Notes under the pieces: model-generated
Seen by the model: the letters and a program-made list of their open reading frames with translations, nothing else
The model's database searches: none
What the model was told of the DNA's origin: nothing
Position numbers and translations under genes: made by a program
Shown here: one piece after another, positions 7,903-15,508 of the stretch
Layout: every line of letters starts with the position of its first letter
How positions within the stretch are numbered: position 1 is the stretch's first letter
DNA from: NORP181 sp047623555
Lineage (GTDB): Bacteria; Pseudomonadota; Alphaproteobacteria; Rhodobacterales; Rhodobacteraceae
NCBI GenBank assembly: GCA_047623555.1
Contig: JBLHMP010000037.1
Span: 1 to 35,145 of the forward strand
DNA: 35,145 nucleotides
Reading direction: 5' to 3'

Positions 7903-8484
7903 ATGCTTCTGCTGATCGACAATTATGACTCGTTTACCTACAATCTTGTCCACTATCTTGCAGAGTTGGGGGCTGATGTAGTAATCCGGCGCAATGATGC
8001 GCTGGATGTGCAACAGGCGATGGCGATGAACCCCGCCGGAATCGTGCTGTCCCCCGGCCCTTGTGACCCGGATCAGGCCGGTATTTGCCTGGATCTGACG
8101 GCGGCCGCCGCCGAGGCAGGAACACCGTTGCTTGGCGTTTGCCTTGGACATCAGACCATTGGTCAGGCCTTTGGCGGCAAGGTGACGCGCTGCCACGAGA
8201 TCGTGCATGGCAAGTTAGGGCAGATGCATCACATCGGGTCTGGCCTGTTCGCCGACGTGCCAACGCCGTTTAACGCCACCCGCTATCATTCGCTGATCGT
8301 TGAACGCGCCAGCCTGCCCGACTGCCTGACCGTCACAGCAGAGTTGGATGATGGCACCATCATGGGCCTGCAACACCGCGAACTGCCGATCCACGGCATT
8401 CAGTTTCACCCTGAATCCATCGCGTCCGAGCATGGCCACGCCCTGCTACAAAATTTCCTGAATGACATGAAAGTGCCCGCATGA
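7903..8484 (+). CDS. trpG: Anthranilate synthase component II (glutamine amidotransferase)
   Basis: Supplies ammonia from glutamine to TrpE for anthranilate synthesis. The 193 residues form a class I glutamine amidotransferase: nucleophile Cys80 in GVCLGHQ, oxyanion-region LSPGPCDP (49-56), and triad His169 and Glu171 in QFHPES. The N-terminal LLIDNYDSFTYN is the classic TrpG/PabA opening. In some bacteria one protein serves both anthranilate and p-aminobenzoate synthases; the adjacent trpD and trpC favour TrpG. trpE is not in the window. Its stop overlaps the trpD start (ATGA, 8481-8484), indicating translational coupling. The Shine-Dalgarno before ATG 7903 is poor. Confidence 0.96.
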   Translation: MLLLIDNYDSFTYNLVHYLAELGADVVIRRNDALDVQQAMAMNPAGIVLSPGPCDPDQAGICLDLTAAAAEAGTPLLGVCLGHQTIGQAFGGKVTRCHEIVHGKLGQMHHIGSGLFADVPTPFNATRYHSLIVERASLPDCLTVTAELDDGTIMGLQHRELPIHGIQFHPESIASEHGHALLQNFLNDMKVPA

Positions 8485-9503
8485 GTGAAGCGCTAAAATC
8501 CCTGATCGGCTCGGCAGCAGAGCGTCCGCTATCGCGATCCGAGGCCGAACAGGCCTTTGGCATCCTGTTTGAGGGCGAAGCCACCCCCAGCCAGATCGGT
8601 GGCCTGCTGATGGCCATGCGCGCGCGTGGCGAAACCGTCGATGAATATGCCGCGGCTGCCGCTGTGATGCGGGCCAAATGTATTCCGGTAAAGGCCCCGG
8701 AGGGCGCAATGGACATCGTTGGCACCGGTGGTGATGGCAAGGGCACGCTAAACATCTCGACCGCCACGGCCTTTGTTGTGGCCGGCGCTGGCGTCATCGT
8801 CGCCAAGCATGGCAATCGCAACCTATCGTCAAAATCCGGCGCGGCTGACGCGCTTGGGCAAATGGGAATCAAGGTAATGGTCGGCCCGCAAGTGGTTGAA
8901 AAATCACTGAATGAGGCCGGTATCGGTTTCATGATGGCGCCGATGCATCATCCGGCAACCGCCCATGTCATGCCAACCCGAAGCGAGCTTGGCACCCGTA
9001 CCATTTTCAACATTCTTGGCCCCTTGACCAACCCGGCTGGCGTAAAACGCCAACTCACCGGAGCGTTTTCGCGTGATCTGATCCGGCCCATGGCGGAAAC
9101 ATTGCTGAAGCTTGGCTCTGACAAGGCGTGGTTGGTGCATGGTAGCGATGGCACCGATGAGCTGACCATTACCGGTGTCAGCTGGATTGCGGCACTGGCG
9201 GATGGAAAAGTCACCGATATTGAACTACATCCCGAAGATATCGGCCTGCCTGTGCATCCGTTTGAGGATATTGTCGGCGGCACACCCGAAGAAAATGCCT
9301 TTTCTTTTAATGCCTTGCTGGATGGAGAAAAGTCCGCCTACCGCGATGCAGTATTGCTTAATTCCGCGGCAGCCTTGGTTCTGGCCGATGCCGCATCGGA
9401 CCTGCGCGAAGGTGTCGCCATGGCCACAGAAAGCATCGACAACGGCGCCGCGCGCGAAAAAATCACCACCGTTGCCCGGATCACCACGCAAGGGGCCGCA
9501 TAG
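8481..9503 (+). CDS. trpD: Anthranilate phosphoribosyltransferase
   Basis: Transfers the phosphoribosyl group of PRPP to anthranilate, the second committed step of tryptophan synthesis. The 340 residues are full length. The PRPP pyrophosphate-binding glycine loop GTGGDGKGT is at 81-89, followed by NISTATA (91-97) and the anthranilate-contact segment KHGNRNLSSKSGAAD (109-123). The sequence after GTRTIFNILGPLTNP is typical of the family. It starts inside the trpG stop codon, and its own stop (9501-9503) abuts the ATG of ung with no spacer, so three genes form one translationally linked string. Confidence 0.97.
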   Translation: MSEALKSLIGSAAERPLSRSEAEQAFGILFEGEATPSQIGGLLMAMRARGETVDEYAAAAAVMRAKCIPVKAPEGAMDIVGTGGDGKGTLNISTATAFVVAGAGVIVAKHGNRNLSSKSGAADALGQMGIKVMVGPQVVEKSLNEAGIGFMMAPMHHPATAHVMPTRSELGTRTIFNILGPLTNPAGVKRQLTGAFSRDLIRPMAETLLKLGSDKAWLVHGSDGTDELTITGVSWIAALADGKVTDIELHPEDIGLPVHPFEDIVGGTPEENAFSFNALLDGEKSAYRDAVLLNSAAALVLADAASDLREGVAMATESIDNGAAREKITTVARITTQGAA

Positions 9504-10154
9504 ATGGACCTGTCCCGGCTGGGCGATTGGGCGGATCTGGCGTTTTTTCAAACGGATCTGCCTGCAATCGAACAGAAACTTTCTTTGGCAAATGACCCGG
9601 TTTACCCGGCACCCGATCGAATATTTGCCGCCCTTGAGCGCACGCAACTGGCCGACACACGGGTTCTGATATTGGGCCAGGACCCCTATCATACGCCGGG
9701 CAAGGCTGATGGGTTGGCGTTTTCCATCCCACAAAATTTTGGTGGACGTTTGGATAGTTTAGGAAACATCCTCAAAGAGTTACAGACTGATCTTGATCAA
9801 ACCCGCAACCAAACTGAACTGTCAGATTGGGGGGTTTTGCTGCTCAACACCGCCCTGTCGGTACCACAAGGCAAAGCCAGTGCCCATAAATCCATCGGTT
9901 GGCGCAGCTTGATCGACGAAATACTGGACCGCCTAGACGCCGCGCCACGCGCCCTTGTTTTATGGGGCAATCATGCTCAGGCCTTTGGCAAACGCCTGCA
10001 GAACCCAAACCATTTGCGCATAGAAACCGCCCATCCCTCACCGCTTTCGGTGCATCGCGGCTTTTTTAGCAGCAAACCTTTTTCGACCATAAACAGCTGG
10101 CTGCAAGGCCGCGGCCAAGCCCCAATTGACTGGGCTGGACAGGAGACCACATGA
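9504..10154 (+). CDS. ung: Uracil-DNA glycosylase (family 1)
   Basis: Removes uracil from DNA after cytosine deamination or dUTP incorporation, starting base excision repair. The 216 residues contain both family 1 signatures. GQDPYH (58-63) has the water-activating Asp60. HPSPLS (177-182) has catalytic His177, followed by RGFF, the DNA-inserting loop. The base-recognition Asn115 in LLLNTALSV is present. The family 4 iron-sulfur cysteines are absent. Position 69 reads ADGL where many Ung proteins have AHGL. The gene has no spacer after trpD and overlaps trpC by four bases (ATGA, 10151-10154), so a repair enzyme is embedded in the middle of a trp operon. Confidence 0.93.
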   Translation: MDLSRLGDWADLAFFQTDLPAIEQKLSLANDPVYPAPDRIFAALERTQLADTRVLILGQDPYHTPGKADGLAFSIPQNFGGRLDSLGNILKELQTDLDQTRNQTELSDWGVLLLNTALSVPQGKASAHKSIGWRSLIDEILDRLDAAPRALVLWGNHAQAFGKRLQNPNHLRIETAHPSPLSVHRGFFSSKPFSTINSWLQGRGQAPIDWAGQETT

Positions 10155-10963
10155 CCGGCACCATTCTCGACAAGATCAGGGCCTACAAGCTCAAAGAGAT
10201 CGCCGCTGACAAAGCCGCAAAACCCATGGGCGAGGTCGAGGCAGACGCCCGCAATGCGCCCCCTGTACGCGGCTTTGCCAACGCCCTGCGCCATGCCAGC
10301 CTGACCGGCTATGGGCTTATCGCTGAGATCAAAAAAGCCAGCCCTTCCAAAGGCTTGATCCGCCCAGTCTTTGATCCACCCGCACTGGCCCGCGCCTACG
10401 CCGAGGGGAGCGCAACCTGTCTGTCGGTGCTAACGGATACACCCAGTTTTCAAGGCGCCAAATCCTATTTGGTCGAGGCCCGCGCCGCCTGTAACCTACC
10501 GGTTTTGCGCAAGGATTTCATGTATGACACCTATCAGGTCGCCGAGGCCCGCAGCATGGGCGCCGATTGCATCCTGATCATCATGGCCACAGTGACCGAC
10601 GAACAGGCCCGCGACCTTGAGGATGCCGCATTTGGCTGGGGCATGGACGTGTTGGTCGAGGTCCATAACGAGGCCGAACTACAGCGCGCGACCGACCTAA
10701 AAAGCACGCTAATAGGCATCAATAATCGTGATCTCAACACGTTTGAGACGTCTTTGGACACCACAAAACGGCTTAGTAAAATGGTCGCCGAGGATTGCAC
10801 CATTGTCAGCGAGAGCGGGCTAAGCACCCCTGCGGATCTGGCAGAAATTGCCCGTTACGGAACACGCGCCTTTCTGATTGGTGAAAGCCTGATGCGACAA
10901 GACAATGTTGCCGCCGCGACCAGTTCCTTGTTGCACAACCCCCTAATGCCAGGAGTGATGTGA
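10151..10963 (+). CDS. trpC: Indole-3-glycerol phosphate synthase
   Basis: Closes the indole ring from carboxyphenylamino-deoxyribulose 5-phosphate. A 270-residue single-domain TIM barrel, with no fused TrpF. Recognisable catalytic and binding elements are EIKKASPSKG (59-68), LRKDF with Lys121, VEVHNE with Glu170, INNRDL (190-195) and the phosphate loop VSESG (219-223). The start overlaps the stop of ung. The stop TGA (10961-10963) shares its last base with the moaC ATG. AGGAG for moaC lies inside the end of this gene. The other trp genes (trpE, trpF, trpBA) must lie elsewhere. Confidence 0.96.
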   Translation: MTGTILDKIRAYKLKEIAADKAAKPMGEVEADARNAPPVRGFANALRHASLTGYGLIAEIKKASPSKGLIRPVFDPPALARAYAEGSATCLSVLTDTPSFQGAKSYLVEARAACNLPVLRKDFMYDTYQVAEARSMGADCILIIMATVTDEQARDLEDAAFGWGMDVLVEVHNEAELQRATDLKSTLIGINNRDLNTFETSLDTTKRLSKMVAEDCTIVSESGLSTPADLAEIARYGTRAFLIGESLMRQDNVAAATSSLLHNPLMPGVM

Positions 10964-11436
10964 TGCCACTTACTCATTTTGACGCGCAGGGTGATGCGCA
11001 TATGGTGGACGTGTCGGACAAGGCGGTTACATCGCGTGTTGCGATCGCCGCAGGTTACATCGAGATGGCGCGTGAAACCTTTGATATCATTAGCGAAGGT
11101 CGCGCCAAAAAGGGTGATGTTTTGGGTGTTGCCCGTCTTGCAGGCATCATGGGCGCCAAGAAAACCCCCGACCTGATCCCGCTCTGTCATCCCTTGCCGG
11201 TGACCAAAGTTGCCGTCGACCTGACGCTTGATCCGGATTTGCCCGGCGTGCAGATCACCGCCACAGTCAAAACCACCGGTCAGACAGGAGTTGAGATGGA
11301 GGCGCTGACAGCCGTCAGCATCGCCGCCCTGACGGTCTATGACATGACCAAAGCCGTGGATAAGGCCATGCAAATTGGCGGCATTCAGGTAATGCTAAAA
11401 GATGGTGGTAAATCAGGGCGTTATGAGGCGTCATGA
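10963..11436 (+). CDS. moaC: Cyclic pyranopterin monophosphate synthase (molybdenum cofactor synthesis)
   Basis: With MoaA it converts GTP to cyclic pyranopterin monophosphate, the first stage of molybdenum cofactor synthesis. Start chosen at ATG 10963 (157 residues) because AGGAG (10951-10955) is seven bases upstream; an in-frame GTG at 10960 is possible. Family signatures are LIPLCHPLPVTK (71-82) and the GVEMEALTAVS...YDMTKA stretch with Asp127 and Lys130, one residue off the E. coli catalytic pair. It begins on the last base of the trpC stop and ends in an ATGA overlap with moeA, so Moco and tryptophan genes are physically coupled. moaA is not in the window. Confidence 0.97.
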   Translation: MPLTHFDAQGDAHMVDVSDKAVTSRVAIAAGYIEMARETFDIISEGRAKKGDVLGVARLAGIMGAKKTPDLIPLCHPLPVTKVAVDLTLDPDLPGVQITATVKTTGQTGVEMEALTAVSIAALTVYDMTKAVDKAMQIGGIQVMLKDGGKSGRYEAS

Positions 11437-12605
11437 TATCAGTTTCACAAGCCCAAAACCATCTATTTGGTCTGGTTCAGCCGCTATCGTCTGAAACTGT
11501 CCCCCTCACCAAAGCGGTCGGTCGTGTCTTGGCCGAAGACGTGGTTGCCACGCGCAACCAACCGCCCTTTGCGGCCTCATCCATGGATGGATATGCCGTC
11601 AAATCGGTTGAGGTTGAACGTCACGCCATGTTCAAGGTGATCGGCGAAGCAGCGGCGGGGCATGCCTTCAACGGGCCCATCAGAGCCGGACAGGCTGTGC
11701 GCATCTTCACTGGCGCGCCGGTGCCAGAAGGCATTGATTTCATTGTTATTCAAGAAGATACCACCCGCACTGGCGACATCATGACCATCGCCGACGACCC
11801 CGGTGATCGCAATAATATCCGCCCTGCGGGTGGTGATTTTAGCATCGGAACGACGCTGAAAGCGCCGCGCGTCCTAACCCCGCAGGACGTCGCACTTATC
11901 GCGTCTATGAACGTGCCAATCGTGACGGTCACGCGCAAACCTGTGGTCGCGTTGATTTCGACCGGGGATGAGTTGGTGATGCCCGGAGAAACGCCAGGGC
12001 CGGATCAGATCATTGCCTCAAATACCTTTGGTCTCAAGGCGATGCTGGAATCCAATGGCGCAATTGCGCGTCTTCTGCCGATCGCCCGCGATACCGTTTC
12101 GTCCCTGCGCACGGCATTTGCGATGGCCGCCGGCGCCGATCTTGTGATCACCATTGGTGGTGCGTCGGTTGGCGATCATGATCTGGTCGGTCAGGTCGTC
12201 GGCGATCTAGGCATGGATCGTGCGTTTTACAAGGTCGCGATGCGTCCGGGCAAACCACTGATGGCCGGAAAATTGCACGGCGCCGCGACAGTTGGGTTAC
12301 CTGGAAATCCTGTGTCTGCAATGGTTTGCGGCTATTTGTTCATCCTACCAATGATCCGCGCCATGCAAGGATTAGGATCACAACAACAGCCATTGCAACA
12401 GGCGGCATTGACCGCCGATCTGGGGCAAAATGGGCCGCGTCAACACTATATGCGCGCGGTGATCGAGGATGGATTTGTGACTGTGTTTGACAATCAGGAC
12501 AGCTCACTTTTGACCGTTTTGGCGCAGGCGAATGCTCTTTTGGTCCGCCCGCCACATGATCCCAAACGCCCTAAAGGTGATAAGGTAAGCTATCTTAAAT
12601 TGTAG
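11433..12605 (+). CDS. moeA: Molybdopterin molybdenumtransferase
   Basis: Inserts molybdate into adenylylated molybdopterin to give active cofactor. The 390 residues cover the MoeA domains: the N-terminal region with PPFAASSMDGYAV (44-56), the ITGAPVP-like FTGAPVPEG in domain II, and the MogA-like domain III with STGDEL and TIGGASVGDHD. Domain IV follows, with MRPGKPLMAG and GLPGNPVSAMV. It starts inside the moaC stop (ATGA). The downstream lexA has its own promoter and operator in the 79-bp gap, so moeA is likely the last gene of the main transcript, though read-through into lexA is possible. Confidence 0.96.
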   Translation: MISVSQAQNHLFGLVQPLSSETVPLTKAVGRVLAEDVVATRNQPPFAASSMDGYAVKSVEVERHAMFKVIGEAAAGHAFNGPIRAGQAVRIFTGAPVPEGIDFIVIQEDTTRTGDIMTIADDPGDRNNIRPAGGDFSIGTTLKAPRVLTPQDVALIASMNVPIVTVTRKPVVALISTGDELVMPGETPGPDQIIASNTFGLKAMLESNGAIARLLPIARDTVSSLRTAFAMAAGADLVITIGGASVGDHDLVGQVVGDLGMDRAFYKVAMRPGKPLMAGKLHGAATVGLPGNPVSAMVCGYLFILPMIRAMQGLGSQQQPLQQAALTADLGQNGPRQHYMRAVIEDGFVTVFDNQDSSLLTVLAQANALLVRPPHDPKRPKGDKVSYLKL

Positions 12606-12623
12606 GCAAGTCGTGAAATAACG

Positions 12624-12652
12624 TTGACACAAAACAAGAACATGCATAGAAC
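12624..12652 (+). promoter_or_regulatory. lexA promoter
   Basis: A perfect -35 TTGACA (12624-12629), a 17-base spacer and TAGAAC (12647-12652, four of six matches to TATAAT). Transcription would start near 12659, about 25 bases before the lexA ATG. The LexA operator covers the spacer end and the -10, the arrangement expected for autorepression. Confidence 0.75.
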
Positions 12653-12662
12653 AAACAGGAAC
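12638..12662 (+). promoter_or_regulatory. LexA operator (alphaproteobacterial SOS box) with an extra half-site
   Basis: GAAC-N7-GAAC at 12638-12652 is the reverse complement of GTTC-N7-GTTC, the direct-repeat SOS box established for Rhodobacter and other alphaproteobacteria. A third GAAC at 12659-12662 follows at N6 spacing, near the predicted transcription start. The element sits directly upstream of lexA and overlaps its -10, so it should mediate negative autoregulation released by RecA-stimulated LexA cleavage. Confidence 0.85.
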
Positions 12663-12684
12663 GCATGTGATTGAGGAATGGCCA

Positions 12685-13380
12685 ATGTTGACCAAGAAGC
12701 AGCTGGATTTGTTGGAATTTATTCAAAAACGGGTGAAACGCGACGGAGTCCCGCCGAGTTTTGACGAAATGAAGGTTGCGTTGGATTTGCGCAGCAAATC
12801 GGGCATTCACCGTTTGATCACTGCTCTTGAAGAACGAGGCTTTATTCGCCGACTTGCCCATCGGGCCCGCGCCATCGAAATTGTGCGCCTCCCTGAAAGC
12901 CTAGGAGGCGCGCCAACAGTTGGATTTGTGCCGCGTTTAATTGACGGCGACCGCCCTGATTCAGTACCGCGTAACGCCGAAACCGTGGTGGTTCATGCGG
13001 TTGAACTGCCGGTGATGGGCCGCATCGCTGCTGGTGTCCCAATTGAGGCGATCAGCCAGGTTTCGCATCAGGTTGCCGTGCCTGCGCAGATGCTGTCGTC
13101 TTCGGGCGAACATTACGCGCTTGAGGTTAAAGGCGACTCGATGATCGACGCCGGAATCAATGATGGCGATGTGGTGGTGATCCGCGAAACGGCGGTCGCC
13201 GATACCGGAGACATCGTTGTGGCATTGGTTAAGGACCACGAAGCAACGCTGAAACGGTTTATGCGCCGGGGCAGCGCAATTGCGCTAGAGGCCGCTAATC
13301 CAGCCTATGAAACGCGGGTTTATCCGCAGGATCAGGTCAAAGTTCAGGGCCGTCTAGTTGGGCTGATCCGCACCTATTGA
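12685..13380 (+). CDS. lexA: LexA repressor
   Basis: Repressor of the SOS response that cleaves itself when RecA filaments form. Start chosen at ATG 12685 (231 residues), with GAGGA eight bases upstream; the frame also allows GTG 12667. The N-terminal winged helix (1-70) reads LTKKQLDLLEFIQ and GVPPSFDEMK, with recognition region SKSGIHRLITALEERGFI. The C-terminal S24-type domain shows the Ala116-Gly117 cleavage site in IAAGVP, nucleophile Ser152 in GDSM and general base Lys190 in ATLKRF. A linker longer than that of E. coli LexA (about 70-107) is usual in alphaproteobacteria. It converges on comEC with a 7-bp overlap of the coding ends. Confidence 0.97.
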   Translation: MLTKKQLDLLEFIQKRVKRDGVPPSFDEMKVALDLRSKSGIHRLITALEERGFIRRLAHRARAIEIVRLPESLGGAPTVGFVPRLIDGDRPDSVPRNAETVVVHAVELPVMGRIAAGVPIEAISQVSHQVAVPAQMLSSSGEHYALEVKGDSMIDAGINDGDVVVIRETAVADTGDIVVALVKDHEATLKRFMRRGSAIALEAANPAYETRVYPQDQVKVQGRLVGLIRTY

Positions 13381-15404
13381 TCCGACAACGCCCTTTGTGT
13401 GCGGCGGCGTGCTGGGGTTGTATTCCAAATCCGGTCGCCCGACACGGATTTGGCGGTCAGGATTTTGCCATCACGAACTGCCAGACTGCCAGTTTGGCGC
13501 AAACGCTTGGGGTCATACAGATCGCAGGGACCGGTCAACTTTAACTCGACCGCCGAAATCACCACCTGCCCCGGTTTGCAATCGTGAAACCCGGCAGCCG
13601 CGCGTTTTCCGGTCAGATGTACAATTTCGGCTGATCCCACCTGTATCACCCGAATTTTGCCCTGATCCTCGGGCCAACGTTGTGCCGCCTTGTCCTGCAA
13701 CACACCATCGCCGTCGTTTTCAAGCCAGACTTTGGCAACAAACCCATTGCTCTTGGGTTTACTCAGCGCGCGGCCCTGATCGGTCAAAACCCCAACCAGC
13801 CCGCCAGTATCGGCGATTAGAACCGCAGGACGCTCGGCCTCGGCCCACATCCAAAAGGCCGTAATTGCCGGTAAAAACCCGACCCAACGCGCCCTACCTT
13901 GCCACAATATCACCCATAATAATCCCAGCGCCAGAACCGGCAACACCCATGGCCCTGGGCTAACCACATGACGCTGGGCGCCCTCTATTCCGGCCACCCA
14001 ATGCGCCACGCCTAATATCCAGCGCAGCCCTAACCCCATGGCCTGCAACGGTAATCCTTCTAGGCCAAAGGGTGCGAGGCAGGCCGCAACAACCGCCGCC
14101 GGGATCACCAGGATGCCCATCAACGGCACTGACAACAGGTTGGCGATCAGGCCATATTGCGACAATGTGTTGAAATGCGCCGCCCCCACAGGAGCCGTCG
14201 CCGCCCCCGCCACAGCCGAGGAAATCACCACGCCCATGACCGGTTTTAGCCAGTTGGGGCCCATACTGATGCGGCCATCGCGCAAAAAACCAAACACCGC
14301 CACCAAAGCGGTTGTCGCGGCGAATGACATCTGGAACCCCGGCCCCATCAAGGCCTCGGGTCGCAAGGTTAATACGATCAACGCCGCGATTGCCACTGCG
14401 CGCAAAGACAACGCCCGCCGATCAACCAAAACCGCGCAGAGCACCACCGCAACCATAACAAAGGCGCGTTCGGTGGCGACGTTGCCGCCGGACAGGGCCA
14501 GATAGCCAGCCGCCGCCAGCAACGCGCCAACTGCGGAAATTTTCTTAACCGGAATGCGCAAACCTACGGACGGGATGAGCACCAACATCACCCGCAACAC
14601 CCCGAACACAAAGCCCGCCAACAGCCCCATATGCAGCCCGGAAATGGCCAGCAAATGCGCCAAATTGCTGGCACGCAGGGCGTTCAGCGCATCCTGGCTC
14701 ATCCCGCTTCGATCACCGGTGGTAACGGCGGCGGCAAAACCGCCAACATCGCCCGGCAACATTTTTTGAATGCGCGCCGAGGCCGCCATGCGCAGCGCAA
14801 ACACCCGCAATCCGGCGATACCATCCACCGCCAGGGCAACTGTCATCACCGGGTTGCGGGTATAGCCAATGGCGCCAAGCTCTTGAAACCATGCGTATTG
14901 TCGAAAATCAAAGCCGCCCGGCTCAACCGGCCCTTGCGGCGGTGAAAGATGCCCGGTGGTCATAACCCGCTGCCCCGGTTTCAATTTGGCAGGAGGCCCA
15001 TGCAACGACAGCCGCACCCGATCCGGCGTCCGGCTGGGCCGCACATCGCGCAGCACAACGCGGTCTAATGTCATGCGAACCGCATCCGAAGACGACCGAT
15101 CCAGCGCCACAATGCGCCCCTCAACGGGGCCGTAATATCGCCAACTAAGCACCGGGGCGGATACGCTGTGGGCGCGCAAACCAGCAAGGCCAAAGCCCAC
15201 CGCCAACAACGCCACCGCCCATCCAAGCGCTGACCAGCCCCCTGGCCAGCGCAGGGCCGCAACCGCACAAACCGCCCCGACTCCAAGGGCGACACTATAG
15301 ATCCGCCAATCCGGTTCTGTCCGCAGCAGAAAATACCAACCTATACCACAGGCCATGCAAACCGGGGCCCAGGCGAACAAATGTCCGCGCTGTTCCAGTA
15401 ACAC
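13374..15404 (-). CDS. ComEC/Rec2 family DNA-uptake channel protein
   Basis: A polytopic inner-membrane protein expected to carry single-stranded DNA into the cytoplasm. The 676 residues start with several hydrophobic helices and a DUF4131-like soluble segment (about 75-190, GRIVALDRSSSDAVRM, FRQYAWFQELGAIGY). The competence core follows, with the hallmark LAHLLAISGLHMGLLAG near residue 246 and about eight further helices. The last 170 residues form a soluble domain, but I see no HxHxDH metallo-beta-lactamase motif. The start is GTG 15404. It is divergent from gltX (104-bp gap) and overlaps the end of lexA on the opposite strand. Whether this strain is transformable cannot be told from one gene. 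Confidence 0.9.
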   Translation of the reverse strand: MLLEQRGHLFAWAPVCMACGIGWYFLLRTEPDWRIYSVALGVGAVCAVAALRWPGGWSALGWAVALLAVGFGLAGLRAHSVSAPVLSWRYYGPVEGRIVALDRSSSDAVRMTLDRVVLRDVRPSRTPDRVRLSLHGPPAKLKPGQRVMTTGHLSPPQGPVEPGGFDFRQYAWFQELGAIGYTRNPVMTVALAVDGIAGLRVFALRMAASARIQKMLPGDVGGFAAAVTTGDRSGMSQDALNALRASNLAHLLAISGLHMGLLAGFVFGVLRVMLVLIPSVGLRIPVKKISAVGALLAAAGYLALSGGNVATERAFVMVAVVLCAVLVDRRALSLRAVAIAALIVLTLRPEALMGPGFQMSFAATTALVAVFGFLRDGRISMGPNWLKPVMGVVISSAVAGAATAPVGAAHFNTLSQYGLIANLLSVPLMGILVIPAAVVAACLAPFGLEGLPLQAMGLGLRWILGVAHWVAGIEGAQRHVVSPGPWVLPVLALGLLWVILWQGRARWVGFLPAITAFWMWAEAERPAVLIADTGGLVGVLTDQGRALSKPKSNGFVAKVWLENDGDGVLQDKAAQRWPEDQGKIRVIQVGSAEIVHLTGKRAAAGFHDCKPGQVVISAVELKLTGPCDLYDPKRLRQTGSLAVRDGKILTAKSVSGDRIWNTTPARRRTQRALSDQ

Positions 15405-15508
15405 CCGATCTATGGCCGCAATGACACCTATGCTTGCCCCCTGCCGTCCGGCTCGCTAAAACGTGCCAAATTCTATCCCCCACATGGTTACCAAAAGGTA
15501 AATTCCTT

